In this document: piece by piece, positions 8,101 to 15,793 of the stretch
Layout of the letters: the number at the start of each line of letters is the position of its first letter
Position numbering within the stretch: the stretch's first letter is position 1
NCBI RefSeq assembly: GCF_003610535.1
Contig: NZ_RAPN01000004.1
Span: forward strand, 248,001-312,000
Length of the DNA: 64,000 bases
Source: Mangrovibacterium diazotrophicum
GTDB taxonomy: Bacteria; Bacteroidota; Bacteroidia; Bacteroidales; Prolixibacteraceae
Direction: 5' to 3'
Notes under the pieces: generated by a model
Database searches by the model: none
The model's input: the letters and a program-made list of their open reading frames with translations, nothing else
Told to the model about the DNA's origin: nothing
Program-made: the position numbers and the translations under genes

Positions 8101-9318
8101 TTCCTGTGCCGGTTGGTCGCCGGGTTTTAGTCCAAGTGCTTCTTTAAAAGCGAGCAATGCGCTTGGGTATGCAGCCTGGCCCAACGAGGTGTTTCCCTTG
8201 CTCATCGCGGCAGCATATTGTTCATCTACACGTTGTTGCTCAGCCAAGCGGGCCAACTCCAGATCAATTTTTTTAATTTGTTCACGCGGGTATTCCGAGT
8301 CGCGCGGACGCAGATCAATTGCCTGTTGGTACAATCCTTTGGCATCGGCATAAACCTGTGTGTTGTAGGCTTCGTCGGCACGGGCAATCAAATCGTTGTA
8401 TTGCATGTTGCCCATTTGCTCCTTCTGCAGTTTACGCGATTCGGCAATGCGGTCGGTTGCATACTTGTCCTTGGCTTTGTACTCCAGCGCTTTTTCGTAC
8501 GAAGTAATGGCGCCGGCATATTGAGTGGCTGTAAATTGTTCGTCGCCGGCTTTGATAGCGGCCAGGTAATTTTGTTCGGCTTCCTCCGCCATTTGCAGGG
8601 CAGCTATCAAATCTTCAATTTCAGCAATCCGGTCTTTGGGGTAGGGGCGATCGCTGAAAAGCATCAGTGCTTCGCGAAACTTGCTGATGGCACTTTCATA
8701 GCTTTTTTTGTGGTAAAGCCCATCGGCATCAGCAATAATTTTGTCGTATTGCTTTTCCAAGGCGGCCTGTTCCATCTCGTCGGCCCTGCCAATACTTTTG
8801 CGCTCCGAAGCCAATGCATTCTGAGCCGCTTCGGCTGCCTGAATCTGTTCGCGCAGCTGGTCGTCGGAAAGGTATATTTCCGAGTCGAAGTTGTCGATCC
8901 GGGAGTTGTAAAAGACCCGGGCAACGGGCTTTATCGTGAACGAATTATCAATAATGTCGGTTTGTTCAAACAAGTTCAGCACGAATGCCATCGGCGGAAA
9001 CTTGGCGTTCTTTTGCAACACTTCGTTAGGGACGAAAGTGGAGATGATAATAATCTTCTGAAAGAAGCCATCCCTGTTAAAAGTAAGCCGGTACTCGTGG
9101 TTGAAATCCAGTTCAAACAAAAACTTACCGGTGCGCGGAGGTGTTACAACTTCCTGTTGCTGACCATCCTTTGTGATGGTGATTGTAGCTCCGTCGCTTC
9201 GTCCGTCATCCGATGTTAAACGGCCGTCAACCACAAAATGAATTTCATCGTTCTGAGCTAAAAGAGCAACGATAATTGAAAATAAGAAAACAACAAACAA
9301 TAATTTTTTCAGGTACAT
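5125..9318 (-). CDS. Giant exported protein with beta-sandwich head and about 20 TPR-like repeats
   Basis: A 1397-residue protein with a signal peptide (hydrophobic core KKLLFVVFLFSIIVALLAQ). Residues 25-95 form a predicted carboxypeptidase-regulatory-like beta-sandwich (VDGRLTSDDGR, YRLTFNRDGFF). From about residue 189 to the end run roughly 20 repeats averaging 60 residues. Each has a Y-x2-A-I-x3-A-D-x-A-F helix, a Y-x2-A-K-x2-Y-x2-A-L helix, a KPxExYPKDxIAEID turn and a short coiled-coil linker. Such repeats usually make protein-binding superhelices. Related but shorter Bacteroidota proteins occur near the cell envelope; no enzyme motif is visible. It is probably periplasmic or outer-membrane attached. 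The gene stands alone, convergent with the histidine kinase gene. Function unknown. Confidence 0.85.
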   Translation of the reverse strand: MYLKKLLFVVFLFSIIVALLAQNDEIHFVVDGRLTSDDGRSDGATITITKDGQQQEVVTPPRTGKFLFELDFNHEYRLTFNRDGFFQKIIIISTFVPNEVLQKNAKFPPMAFVLNLFEQTDIIDNSFTIKPVARVFYNSRIDNFDSEIYLSDDQLREQIQAAEAAQNALASERKSIGRADEMEQAALEKQYDKIIADADGLYHKKSYESAISKFREALMLFSDRPYPKDRIAEIEDLIAALQMAEEAEQNYLAAIKAGDEQFTATQYAGAITSYEKALEYKAKDKYATDRIAESRKLQKEQMGNMQYNDLIARADEAYNTQVYADAKGLYQQAIDLRPRDSEYPREQIKKIDLELARLAEQQRVDEQYAAAMSKGNTSLGQAAYPSALLAFKEALGLKPGDQPAQERIAATEAAMQQLAEGEKYDELIAKADDWFDKDVLDSSKNFYQQALAVKPSEQYPKDRIAEIDRRMQQSQQLDQLLAEANASFNHQEYPVAKTKYQQVLALKADHELAKNRIAEIDRILAQQAIEDQYASAIAAGDQAFSVQQYAVAKGSYQQALGIKPEEKYPKDQIARIDLELQRLADQATLDENYANLIQQADAAFNTRFYENAITDYEAALKLKPKETYPADQISKAKQFIADQLKNEQLERSYLAYISKADSLFKLNNYQPAKTSYTDASRLKPAEQYPKDKIVEIDAILADQQHQQEVLAELNRTYAAAIKRGDDAFKIKDFETAIDAYDEAHLLKKEEEYPVNQLAEIERQKAAALEQAYLAAIKKADALFNQNEFASAKPEYQTALSIKAGDEYATNQIAIIDQRLRDAALADAERQKLEEAYAAKIAAADQAFNSENYAGAKPLYQEALTLKAAEKYPANQIAKIDNTLAEQARLAGIDAQYQQAMSSAKASYDQDLLPEAITYYKQAAGLKPLEPEPPQRIAEIEQLQAQRAENARLAAEAEALRIAAEKETRDKYNAAIALGDASMKQKAYPKAQEAYNNALTILPNEQYPKDKLAEIDNLLQQLAQAEALRRQQASEDSLAAAKLAAFNLKIKEAEAYIDDQKLESAVSSYREAIVILPEKESTVQPKIKELEDLIAQLAKLETDYQAAIQKADGQFASEAWTEAKATYLQAVNLKPEESYPKEQIEKIDLKLKELELLAEKARAAEKTNAAYNEAIKIADENFDKQDYTVAQFYYQKAADIQPENPYPHQRLAEISRLIDQSLAADQIKAYNDAIAKADQEFDRKGYTLAKFYYNKALEIKSWEQYPKDRIKEIGKLTNTLLSQREEQDYLNWISTADEAFVNKDFAVARSYYQRALALKKDEPYPSIRLNEIEKELEKQQSAQSEKEYQSAIADADKAFESKNYSVARFYYNKALGLRPNEKYPKDQLQLIREALGGN
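5128..8754 (-). repeat. Tandem coding repeat array, about 20 units of about 180 bp
   Basis: The C-terminal 1209 residues of the giant exported protein divide into about 20 successive units averaging 60 residues. The strongest landmark is the phrase YPKDxIAEID or a close variant, which closes most units. Units differ considerably from one another in sequence, so the array is old rather than a recent slippage product. Linkers vary in length, the longest being Ala/Glu-rich insertions before the fourteenth and seventeenth units. Confidence 0.85.
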
Positions 9319-9599
9319 ACCATCGATTCGTTAGAAACACCAGTAGCCGAATAGTCGGTTCATCGGATTATCAACAATAATAACTCATGAGGCATCGATA
9401 TTATTTTTTGAGCCATTCAACAAGTTTTTATTTTTTTGCTTTTCCGCAACTCGAAGATAATTCCGTTATTTAGAAAATCATTTCCAAGGGGTATAAAACT
9501 AAGTATGTTTTGCGGCTGTTTATGATATCGTTGACGTCTGAGATTGAGCTGCTGAACATTCGAATTCGCATTGTTAACGTAAATTGATTTTGTTGGTAC

Positions 9600-11051
9600 A
9601 TGAAAAGAGAAGCATCGTTTTTTGAGGCGTTGTTGCCCATTTTATTTTTAATTGTTTTGCTTACGCTGAACGTGATTTTTTTTGATGATACGCTGGCCGG
9701 ATCTAACCAGGTAGCGATGCTTTTGGCTGCAACAGTCGCTGGAATCATTGTTCGGCGTAACGGACAGGCATGGGACAAAACGCTCGAAAATGTAGTTGCC
9801 ACAATTGGATCAGCAATGCCGTCGATGTTGATATTGCTGTTGATCGGTTCATTGGCCGGAACCTGGCTGCTGAGCGGAATTGTGCCAGCGCTGATTTACT
9901 ACGGACTCGATATTATTAATCCCCGAATCTTCCTGGTAACGGCAGTTGTTGTCAGTGCCATCGTGTCGTTGGCGACCGGAAGCTCGTGGTCGACGGTTGC
10001 GACAATTGGTGTTGCTTTGCTCGGAATTGGGAAAGCAATTGGAATCAACGAGGCCATTGTGGCCGGTGCAATTATTTCGGGAGCCTATTTCGGAGATAAA
10101 ATTTCGCCGTTGAGCGACACGACAAATCTTGCCCCGGCAATGGCTGGGACTGATTTGTTCACGCATATACGCTACATGTTACTCACAACAACGCCCAGCT
10201 TTATTCTCACGCTGGTTATTTTCCTCGTTATTGGGTTGAATTACAATTTCTCAGAAGCTGTTGTGGATGTGGCTGATGTGAAATCTGCGATTTCGGGGGC
10301 ATTTAATACAACGCCCTGGCTATTCCTTGTACCTGCCGCGCTTTTCTTTATCATTATAAAAAAGGTACCACCGATTCCCTCGTTGATGATCGGCACACTA
10401 TTGGGTGGTTTGTTTGCGGTCATTTTTCAACCTCATATTATTACCGAATTGGCCGGAAATGTTGTTAACTACGGAAAAGCTTCTTACATCAGTTTCATGC
10501 AGGCCATGTTTGGCGACATTGCCATTGTAACGCCGGATGCCGACGTGAATGAGTTGCTGCAGACTTCGGGGATGGCGGGGATGCTGGATACCATTTGGCT
10601 GATTTTGTCAGCAATGGTTTTTGGCGGAATCATGGAATCCGGTGGTTTGCTGGCCCGGATTACCCGGCCAATTATTACCCGTGCCAATTCAACAGGCTCA
10701 TTGGTAACTTCGACAGTGGTGACTTGTATTTTCTTCAATGCGACTGCATCCGATCAGTATATCTCGATTGTGGTTCCCGGACGGATGTACCGCAAATCGT
10801 TTCAGGATAAAGGTTTGAAGCCGGAAGTGCTGAGCCGGACATTGGAAGATTCGGGCACGATGACTTCCGTTTTAATTCCGTGGAATACCTGTGGTGCCAC
10901 GCAAGCTCGAGTTTTGGGAGTCGGAACTTTCGACTATTTGCCCTACGCATTTTTCAACCTGATTAGCCCGCTGATGTCTATTTTATTCGCTTATCTGAAT
11001 ATCAAGATCCGACGTTTGGAATCCGTTGAGGTTCCGGTTAAAGACGAGTAA
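9600..11051 (+). CDS. nhaC: NhaC family Na+/H+ antiporter
   Basis: A 483-residue polytopic inner-membrane protein with about eleven hydrophobic segments. Signature stretches of the NhaC family are present: the SMPSMLILLLIGSLAGTW region near residue 75, ATGSSWSTVATIG near 125, and GAYFGDKISPLSDTTNLA near 162-180, which carries the conserved acidic residues of the ion path. Members exchange Na+ for H+, and some exchange malate or lactate, so the substrate is not certain. The C-terminal half has the matching inverted motif FNATASDQYISIVVPGR. It is followed 62 bases later by a DUF819 membrane protein in the same direction. The 281 bases before it show no gene. Confidence 0.9.
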   Translation: MKREASFFEALLPILFLIVLLTLNVIFFDDTLAGSNQVAMLLAATVAGIIVRRNGQAWDKTLENVVATIGSAMPSMLILLLIGSLAGTWLLSGIVPALIYYGLDIINPRIFLVTAVVVSAIVSLATGSSWSTVATIGVALLGIGKAIGINEAIVAGAIISGAYFGDKISPLSDTTNLAPAMAGTDLFTHIRYMLLTTTPSFILTLVIFLVIGLNYNFSEAVVDVADVKSAISGAFNTTPWLFLVPAALFFIIIKKVPPIPSLMIGTLLGGLFAVIFQPHIITELAGNVVNYGKASYISFMQAMFGDIAIVTPDADVNELLQTSGMAGMLDTIWLILSAMVFGGIMESGGLLARITRPIITRANSTGSLVTSTVVTCIFFNATASDQYISIVVPGRMYRKSFQDKGLKPEVLSRTLEDSGTMTSVLIPWNTCGATQARVLGVGTFDYLPYAFFNLISPLMSILFAYLNIKIRRLESVEVPVKDE

Positions 11052-11066
11052 TCACGAACACATTGT

Positions 11067-11074
11067 TATCTTTG
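11067..11074 (+). promoter_or_regulatory. Possible -7 promoter element before the DUF819 gene
   Basis: TATCTTTG is an exact TAnnTTTG match 40 bases before the ATG of the DUF819 gene. No good -33 TTTG is seen at the right distance, so the gene may instead be read through from the NhaC gene. Confidence 0.4.
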
Positions 11075-11113
11075 GCGTTTAATTTGAAATACATCAATTA
11101 AAACGTTGCCTTA

Positions 11114-12373
11114 ATGATCTTTCTACTAGTGCTTTTCTATGTCTTCTTCCCGCTGGTAATTATCTACCTGACGAAAAAATCGTCGTGGCTGAATAAGCTG
11201 GGTGCGGTGGTACTCGCCTATATGGTCGGCGTTTTTCTGGGGAATATCGGGTTGTTGCCAACAATGTCAGAAGAACTCCGCAATTTGCTGGGCGGAAAAG
11301 CTTTTCTACCTGAAGGTCAATTAACGGAATACATGCGACAGGGAATTTTAACCGAGGCCGACCTGTTGCCTAATCGGATTGCTCATTTGCAGGATATTTT
11401 GATGACCATTACTATTCCTTTGGCGCTCCCATTGTTGCTGTTTACACTCGATGTGAAGCGTTGGTTGCACATGGCCCGTCGGGCCATGATTGCAATGGTA
11501 TTGGGAATTGTGTCTTTATTAATCGTTGCGATTATTGGTTTCTTCCTGTTGAAGAATCATATTCCGGATGCATGGAAAGTTGCCGGCATGCTGGTGGGGA
11601 TTTATACTGGCGGAACGCCCAATTTGGCCGCTATTGCGACCGCACTGGAAGTTGATCCGGGGGTTTTCATCTTGGTCAATACCTACGAAATTGTAACGGG
11701 ATTCGGATTCCTGATTTTTTTGATGACGGTGGCGCAGTCGCTTTTGAACCGTTTTATGCCACCTTTCAAATCAGCGTTGGCGCAAGAACATTTGGACGAA
11801 ATAGAAGCGAATAGTGAAGAATTCGAGATTCGGCTGACACGCGAAAGTTCGGTTCAAATGGCAAAAGCACTGGCTCTTTCAATTGCTATTTTTGCGATCG
11901 GTGGAGGTTTGAGCCTGGTCGTTGCTCCCTCAGTTCAGATGGTCACTGTTATTTTAACGATCACAACGTTGGGGGTTGTCGGTAGTTTGGTTCCGGCCAT
12001 CAACAGATTGAAGCATTCTTTCTCGCTGGGAATGTACCTGATTCTGATTTTCTCGCTGCTGGTTGCCACCATGGCCGACCTGACGGCACTTTTCAATATC
12101 GACTTTTTCCACCTTTTTCTGTTTGTGGCCTTGGGTGTTTTCGGTACCATGGTTTTTCACGTGATTTTGTGTTGGCTGTTCAAAATTGATACCGACACCA
12201 CCATAATTGCGATTTCAGCTTTGTCGTTTTCGCCGCCTTTCGTTCCGGTCGTTGCTTCAGCTTTGAAAAATAAGGAAGTCATTATCTCCGGATTAGCTGT
12301 TGGTACGTTAGGCTATATCTTCGGAAACTACCTGGGTGTGACGTTGGCGTTCTTTCTGAAAGCTTTTGTTTAA
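11114..12373 (+). CDS. DUF819 family membrane protein
   Basis: A 419-residue integral membrane protein with ten or more hydrophobic segments. It matches the DUF819 (YjcL-like) family by the segment YTGGTPNLAAIATALEVDPG near residue 160-178, the ITIPLALPLLLFTLD segment near residue 100, and the C-terminal SFSPPFVPVVASALKNKEVIISG segment. The family has no assigned substrate; the GGTPN motif in a membrane protein of this layout suggests a transporter. The ATG at 11114 gives the hydrophobic start MIFLLVLFYVFFPLVIIYL, consistent with the family. It follows the NhaC gene and may share its role in ion homeostasis, but that is gene order only. It ends 32 bases before a convergent outer-membrane protein gene. 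Confidence 0.85.
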   Translation: MIFLLVLFYVFFPLVIIYLTKKSSWLNKLGAVVLAYMVGVFLGNIGLLPTMSEELRNLLGGKAFLPEGQLTEYMRQGILTEADLLPNRIAHLQDILMTITIPLALPLLLFTLDVKRWLHMARRAMIAMVLGIVSLLIVAIIGFFLLKNHIPDAWKVAGMLVGIYTGGTPNLAAIATALEVDPGVFILVNTYEIVTGFGFLIFLMTVAQSLLNRFMPPFKSALAQEHLDEIEANSEEFEIRLTRESSVQMAKALALSIAIFAIGGGLSLVVAPSVQMVTVILTITTLGVVGSLVPAINRLKHSFSLGMYLILIFSLLVATMADLTALFNIDFFHLFLFVALGVFGTMVFHVILCWLFKIDTDTTIIAISALSFSPPFVPVVASALKNKEVIISGLAVGTLGYIFGNYLGVTLAFFLKAFV

Positions 12374-12404
12374 AAGCTCTTCCTCGGAGGTCGAAAGAGA
12401 TTCG

Positions 12405-13733
12405 TTAAAACAAATAATTCAGCTTGATATAAAGCCCCGAACTGCCATCGCGGTCGTCAGTTACACGTCCGTAGTCGCACGACACAACAAAGTTTTCATT
12501 CATGCCGGCCTTTATGCCCAAACCGTAGCTGGTGTGCCATTCTTCAGAATTATAATCGAGGTACCCCTCGGTGTCAACCGCCGCAAAAGACGGGTAGAAG
12601 TTAAGTGCATGTTTCCCGGTAACCTTGCCGGTGTCGATAAAACCGTTCAAACCCACAAAAAAGTTGTTGTTTTTATACTGAAAGTTCCAGATTCGGCTAC
12701 GCAACTCGAAGTTTCCGAAAGCCACATCGTCGCCAATAACGCGGTTGCGCAAAACACCGCGCATAGTTCTTCCGCCGCCCAAGCCTTCCATGCTGTTTCC
12801 TTTGGCGCCGTCAACCACGCGCTTGGTGAGGTAGTAGAACGGAACGTTGCCAGATAAGGTTGCCTCGTAACTGAGTCGGTAAGCAAAAATCAATTTTTTA
12901 GAGACGATCGTAAAATATTGCCGGTGTGTAATCCCCAATCGGGTGAATGAACTTTCAGCCCCCAGTATTTTAGGTACGTACTCGAGCACTGCTTCCGACC
13001 AAATTCCTTTCCCCGGTATTGCACGGAAGTCGCGACTGTCGTATATCAATCCTCCCCGCAGGGCAGGAATGTTTCCACCGTTCGCCTCCTCAGACCCTAC
13101 CAGTCCCCATTGCTGATAAATGTTGTAGAGACCGGCGATATCCGGCAACTTGTCAACTTCGTCTTTGCCCTTGTTCAGTTTGTTGATATTGACTGATGCC
13201 AGTTTGAATTTTTGAAAATTGATTCCCGCCTCCCATTTAAAATTACTTTGGGCTAACGGGCCTTGCAGGTCAACTTTAAAACGAAATAATTTTCGGTCGT
13301 AATTGTAAAAAACGCGCGAACGATAGTCGGGATGATCTTCGTCAAGCCAGTCCTCGTTATAAACAGCATCGTAACCGTTAAAACCGTAAAACTGATAGGT
13401 TAGATCAGTCAGGTAAGAAAGGTCGGCCACTGTCTGAATGCCTTTTAAGAGTCGATCCGAATCGTATTGAAACTGGTACACGCCGCTCCCTTTTGTGAAG
13501 CGCGAGATCTCCAGGTAAAATGAATGGTTGTATTCCGGGTAACGACTGCCGTCGCCATAATGGTATAGATTGATCAAGCCGCCGTATTGAAATCCGAGGT
13601 CTGAGTCGAATGCAATGGCCGGTAAAGCTCCGAAGTTCCAACCTTGTTTGACGATTTCCTGTTTCTCTTCCTTCTGGGCTTTGGCCGAGAGGATAGAGAT
13701 GATAAGGATGAGGAACGTGAGTTTTAACTTCAT
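12405..13733 (-). CDS. Omp85/BamA-TamA-like outer membrane beta-barrel protein
   Basis: A 442-residue protein from the chosen ATG at 13733, which opens a clean signal peptide (KLKLTFLILIISILSAKAQ); an upstream ATG at 13793 would add 20 residues before it and is unlikely. The mature part is almost entirely alternating aromatic beta strands. The GGGRTMRGVLRNRVIGDD segment near residue 330 corresponds to the conserved (V/L)RG(F/Y) motif of Omp85 barrels and is followed by FELRSRIW. There are no POTRA domains, and the sequence ends YIKLNYLF with a terminal Phe, as recognised by the BAM machinery. It probably sits in the outer membrane. Transport or enzymatic role unknown. Confidence 0.8.
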   Translation of the reverse strand: MKLKLTFLILIISILSAKAQKEEKQEIVKQGWNFGALPAIAFDSDLGFQYGGLINLYHYGDGSRYPEYNHSFYLEISRFTKGSGVYQFQYDSDRLLKGIQTVADLSYLTDLTYQFYGFNGYDAVYNEDWLDEDHPDYRSRVFYNYDRKLFRFKVDLQGPLAQSNFKWEAGINFQKFKLASVNINKLNKGKDEVDKLPDIAGLYNIYQQWGLVGSEEANGGNIPALRGGLIYDSRDFRAIPGKGIWSEAVLEYVPKILGAESSFTRLGITHRQYFTIVSKKLIFAYRLSYEATLSGNVPFYYLTKRVVDGAKGNSMEGLGGGRTMRGVLRNRVIGDDVAFGNFELRSRIWNFQYKNNNFFVGLNGFIDTGKVTGKHALNFYPSFAAVDTEGYLDYNSEEWHTSYGLGIKAGMNENFVVSCDYGRVTDDRDGSSGLYIKLNYLF

Positions 13734-13883
13734 AGCGATGTGTTTGGGTTGAAACGAATATAGTGGAATTTTCGAAGATCTGGTATTCGGCACGTGTTAA
13801 GCCGTTATTTCTTTTAGAAGTATAATGGAAACTTAATCAGTTGAACGTACGATTTTTTTGTATTTTCGACGCGTTAAATCGAA

Positions 13884-14297
13884 ATGGATATGATTACCAT
13901 TGAAACAAAATATTTAGGAGACCTGCGTACTGAAAATGTACACTTGCAATCGGGTGCCAAAATCGTAACTGATGCTCCTTGTGACAACCGGGGGAAAGGT
14001 CAGTCGTTTTCGCCAACCGACTTGTTGGCTACAGCGTTGGGAAATTGTATTATGACCATCATGGGCATTAAGGCAATGGACAACGGAATCGACATTGTAG
14101 GAACTCGTTTGGAAATTACCAAGATAATGGCAAACGATCCGCGTCGGGTTGCTGAAGTGATTGTGGAGTTCTTCTTCCCTGAGAATAAAAGTTATTCGGA
14201 AGAAGAGCGAAAGCTGATCGAGAGTGTTGCCGGCTCAAGCCCGGTGCCTTTAAGTTTGCACCCTGATTTGAAACAGACCATTAAATTTAACTGGTAA
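13884..14297 (+). CDS. OsmC family protein
   Basis: A 137-residue protein of the OsmC/Ohr superfamily. Recognisable are the N-terminal strand pair, the PTDLLATALGNCIMTIMGI helix with Cys55 at the peroxidatic position, and the C-terminal strand. In active OsmC and Ohr a second cysteine lies in a CPV motif; here the equivalent reads SSPVPLSLHPD, so the resolving cysteine is missing. Cys33 in DAPCDN is an extra cysteine. It may still bind organic substrates or act with an external thiol, as is assumed for many YhfA-like members. It lies 44 bases before serB on the same strand. Confidence 0.85.
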   Translation: MDMITIETKYLGDLRTENVHLQSGAKIVTDAPCDNRGKGQSFSPTDLLATALGNCIMTIMGIKAMDNGIDIVGTRLEITKIMANDPRRVAEVIVEFFFPENKSYSEEERKLIESVAGSSPVPLSLHPDLKQTIKFNW

Positions 14298-14341
14298 CTT
14301 TTAACCTGAAACTGTTTCCGGGATCGACCGGATTAGTAACT

Positions 14342-15574
14342 ATGGAGACTACAAAGAAAGATCGCGAGATTATATTACTGAATATTTCAGGACCCGACCA
14401 AGCCGGTCAAACAGCATCGTTAACGGCGATTCTGGCACAGTATGATGTGGCAATTCTCGACATTGGTCAGGCCGTTATTCACGAAAACCTGGGCTTGGGA
14501 ATTCTGATTGAAATTTCGGAAAAGTCAGATTCGTCGCCAATCCTGAAAGACGTACTCTTTAAAGCTCATGAACTGGGTTTGCGGGTGAAGTTTACCCCAA
14601 TCCCGACAAATCAATACCGGGAGTGGGTATCGCATCAGGGCAAAGATCGTTTCATTATTACCTTGCTGGCGCGACAGCTGAAAGCTGGTCACCTGGCACG
14701 TGTGACCAAGGTGATCTCGGAGCAGGGATTGAATATTGATATCATTTCACGTTTGTCCGGTCGGATTCCCTTGGAGGACGCCAGTCGCAAAACCAAAAGC
14801 GTGGTCGAGTTCTCTGTCAGGGGGACACCAAAGGACAGCGAAGTGTTGAAGCGCGACTTCATCGATATTTGTAAAGAAACTGGGGTTGATATTGCTTTCC
14901 AGGTCGATAACATGTATCGCCGTAATCGTCGCCTGGTTTGTTTTGATATGGACTCAACACTGATTCAAGCTGAAGTGATCGACGAACTGGCTCGCAAGGC
15001 TGGTGTTTACGACGAAGTCAGCTCAATTACGGAAGCAGCGATGCGCGGGGAACTCGATTTTCAGGAAAGCTTCAAGAAACGAATCAGCCTGCTGAAAGGA
15101 CTGGATGTTTCGGTGATGCAGGAAATCGCCGAGGAACTTCCGTTAACAGAAGGAGCAGAACGTTTGTTCCGCACCCTGAAGAAGTTTGGCTACAAAACGG
15201 CGATCTTATCCGGTGGTTTCAACTATTTCGGAAATTTCCTGAAATCGAAGCTAGGCGTTGACTATGTTTTTGCCAACGAATTGGAGATTGAAAACGGAAA
15301 ACTAACCGGTAAGCACGTTGGTGAAATTGTTGACGGCGCTAAGAAAGCAGAGATGTTGAAGTTGCTGGCTTTTAAAGAAGACTTGCATTTGGAGCAGGTG
15401 ATTGCTGTTGGCGATGGCTCAAACGACTTACCAATGATAAAACTTGCCGGCTTGGGAATTGCGTTTCACGCTAAGCCCAAAGTAAAAGCATCAGCAAAAA
15501 ACTCGATCAGCGAAATCGGTCTGGATGCCATTTTATATCTCATCGGCTTCCGCGACCGGGAGATTAGTGATTAA
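14342..15574 (+). CDS. serB: Phosphoserine phosphatase with two ACT-type domains
   Basis: A 410-residue enzyme that hydrolyses L-phosphoserine to serine, the last step of serine synthesis. Two ACT-like domains (about residues 9-86 and 103-190) precede the HAD phosphatase domain. The catalytic motif DMDSTLI has the nucleophile Asp202 and general acid Asp204; motif II is AILSGGFN, and motif III/IV is VGDGSNDLPMI near residue 360. The double ACT layout is usual for Bacteroidota and actinobacterial SerB and allows feedback by amino acids. It is followed by a strong terminator. Its last 63 codons are found again, decayed, at 17007-17210, showing that this 3' end took part in a duplication. Confidence 0.95.
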   Translation: METTKKDREIILLNISGPDQAGQTASLTAILAQYDVAILDIGQAVIHENLGLGILIEISEKSDSSPILKDVLFKAHELGLRVKFTPIPTNQYREWVSHQGKDRFIITLLARQLKAGHLARVTKVISEQGLNIDIISRLSGRIPLEDASRKTKSVVEFSVRGTPKDSEVLKRDFIDICKETGVDIAFQVDNMYRRNRRLVCFDMDSTLIQAEVIDELARKAGVYDEVSSITEAAMRGELDFQESFKKRISLLKGLDVSVMQEIAEELPLTEGAERLFRTLKKFGYKTAILSGGFNYFGNFLKSKLGVDYVFANELEIENGKLTGKHVGEIVDGAKKAEMLKLLAFKEDLHLEQVIAVGDGSNDLPMIKLAGLGIAFHAKPKVKASAKNSISEIGLDAILYLIGFRDREISD

Positions 15575-15604
15575 GATTTCAGTAAGAATTTAAAATAGTG
15601 TTGA

Positions 15605-15637
15605 GGGAGTATCTGATTTGAAGGATACTCCCTTTTT
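15605..15637 (+). terminator. Rho-independent terminator of serB
   Basis: Inverted repeat GGGAGTATC (15605-15613) / GATACTCCC (15624-15632) followed by six T. A worn copy occurs at 17241-17274 after the serB fragment. Confidence 0.88.
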
Positions 15638-15793
15638 TCTTTTATTATTGTAACATCAGTTTAACTTTTCGCAATTAAACAAAATAGATCCCTGTAAAGC
15701 TTTCATTTTTGATCGAATGGCCATAAATTAGACTATTGCGATTTGATAATTTATAGAGGGAAGCAATCTGCTTACCTTTTTTAACAGGATAAT

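Noticed and set aside
5128-8754. Regular repeats that might suggest a CRISPR or minisatellite array
   Set aside because: The repeats are 180 bp, coding and degenerate, and preserve protein motifs across the array.
8218-9219. A 333-codon open frame on the plus strand inside the 20-repeat gene
   Set aside because: It is antisense to the signal peptide, head and first repeats of a well-supported protein. Its sequence mirrors repeat codon bias and shows no family motif.
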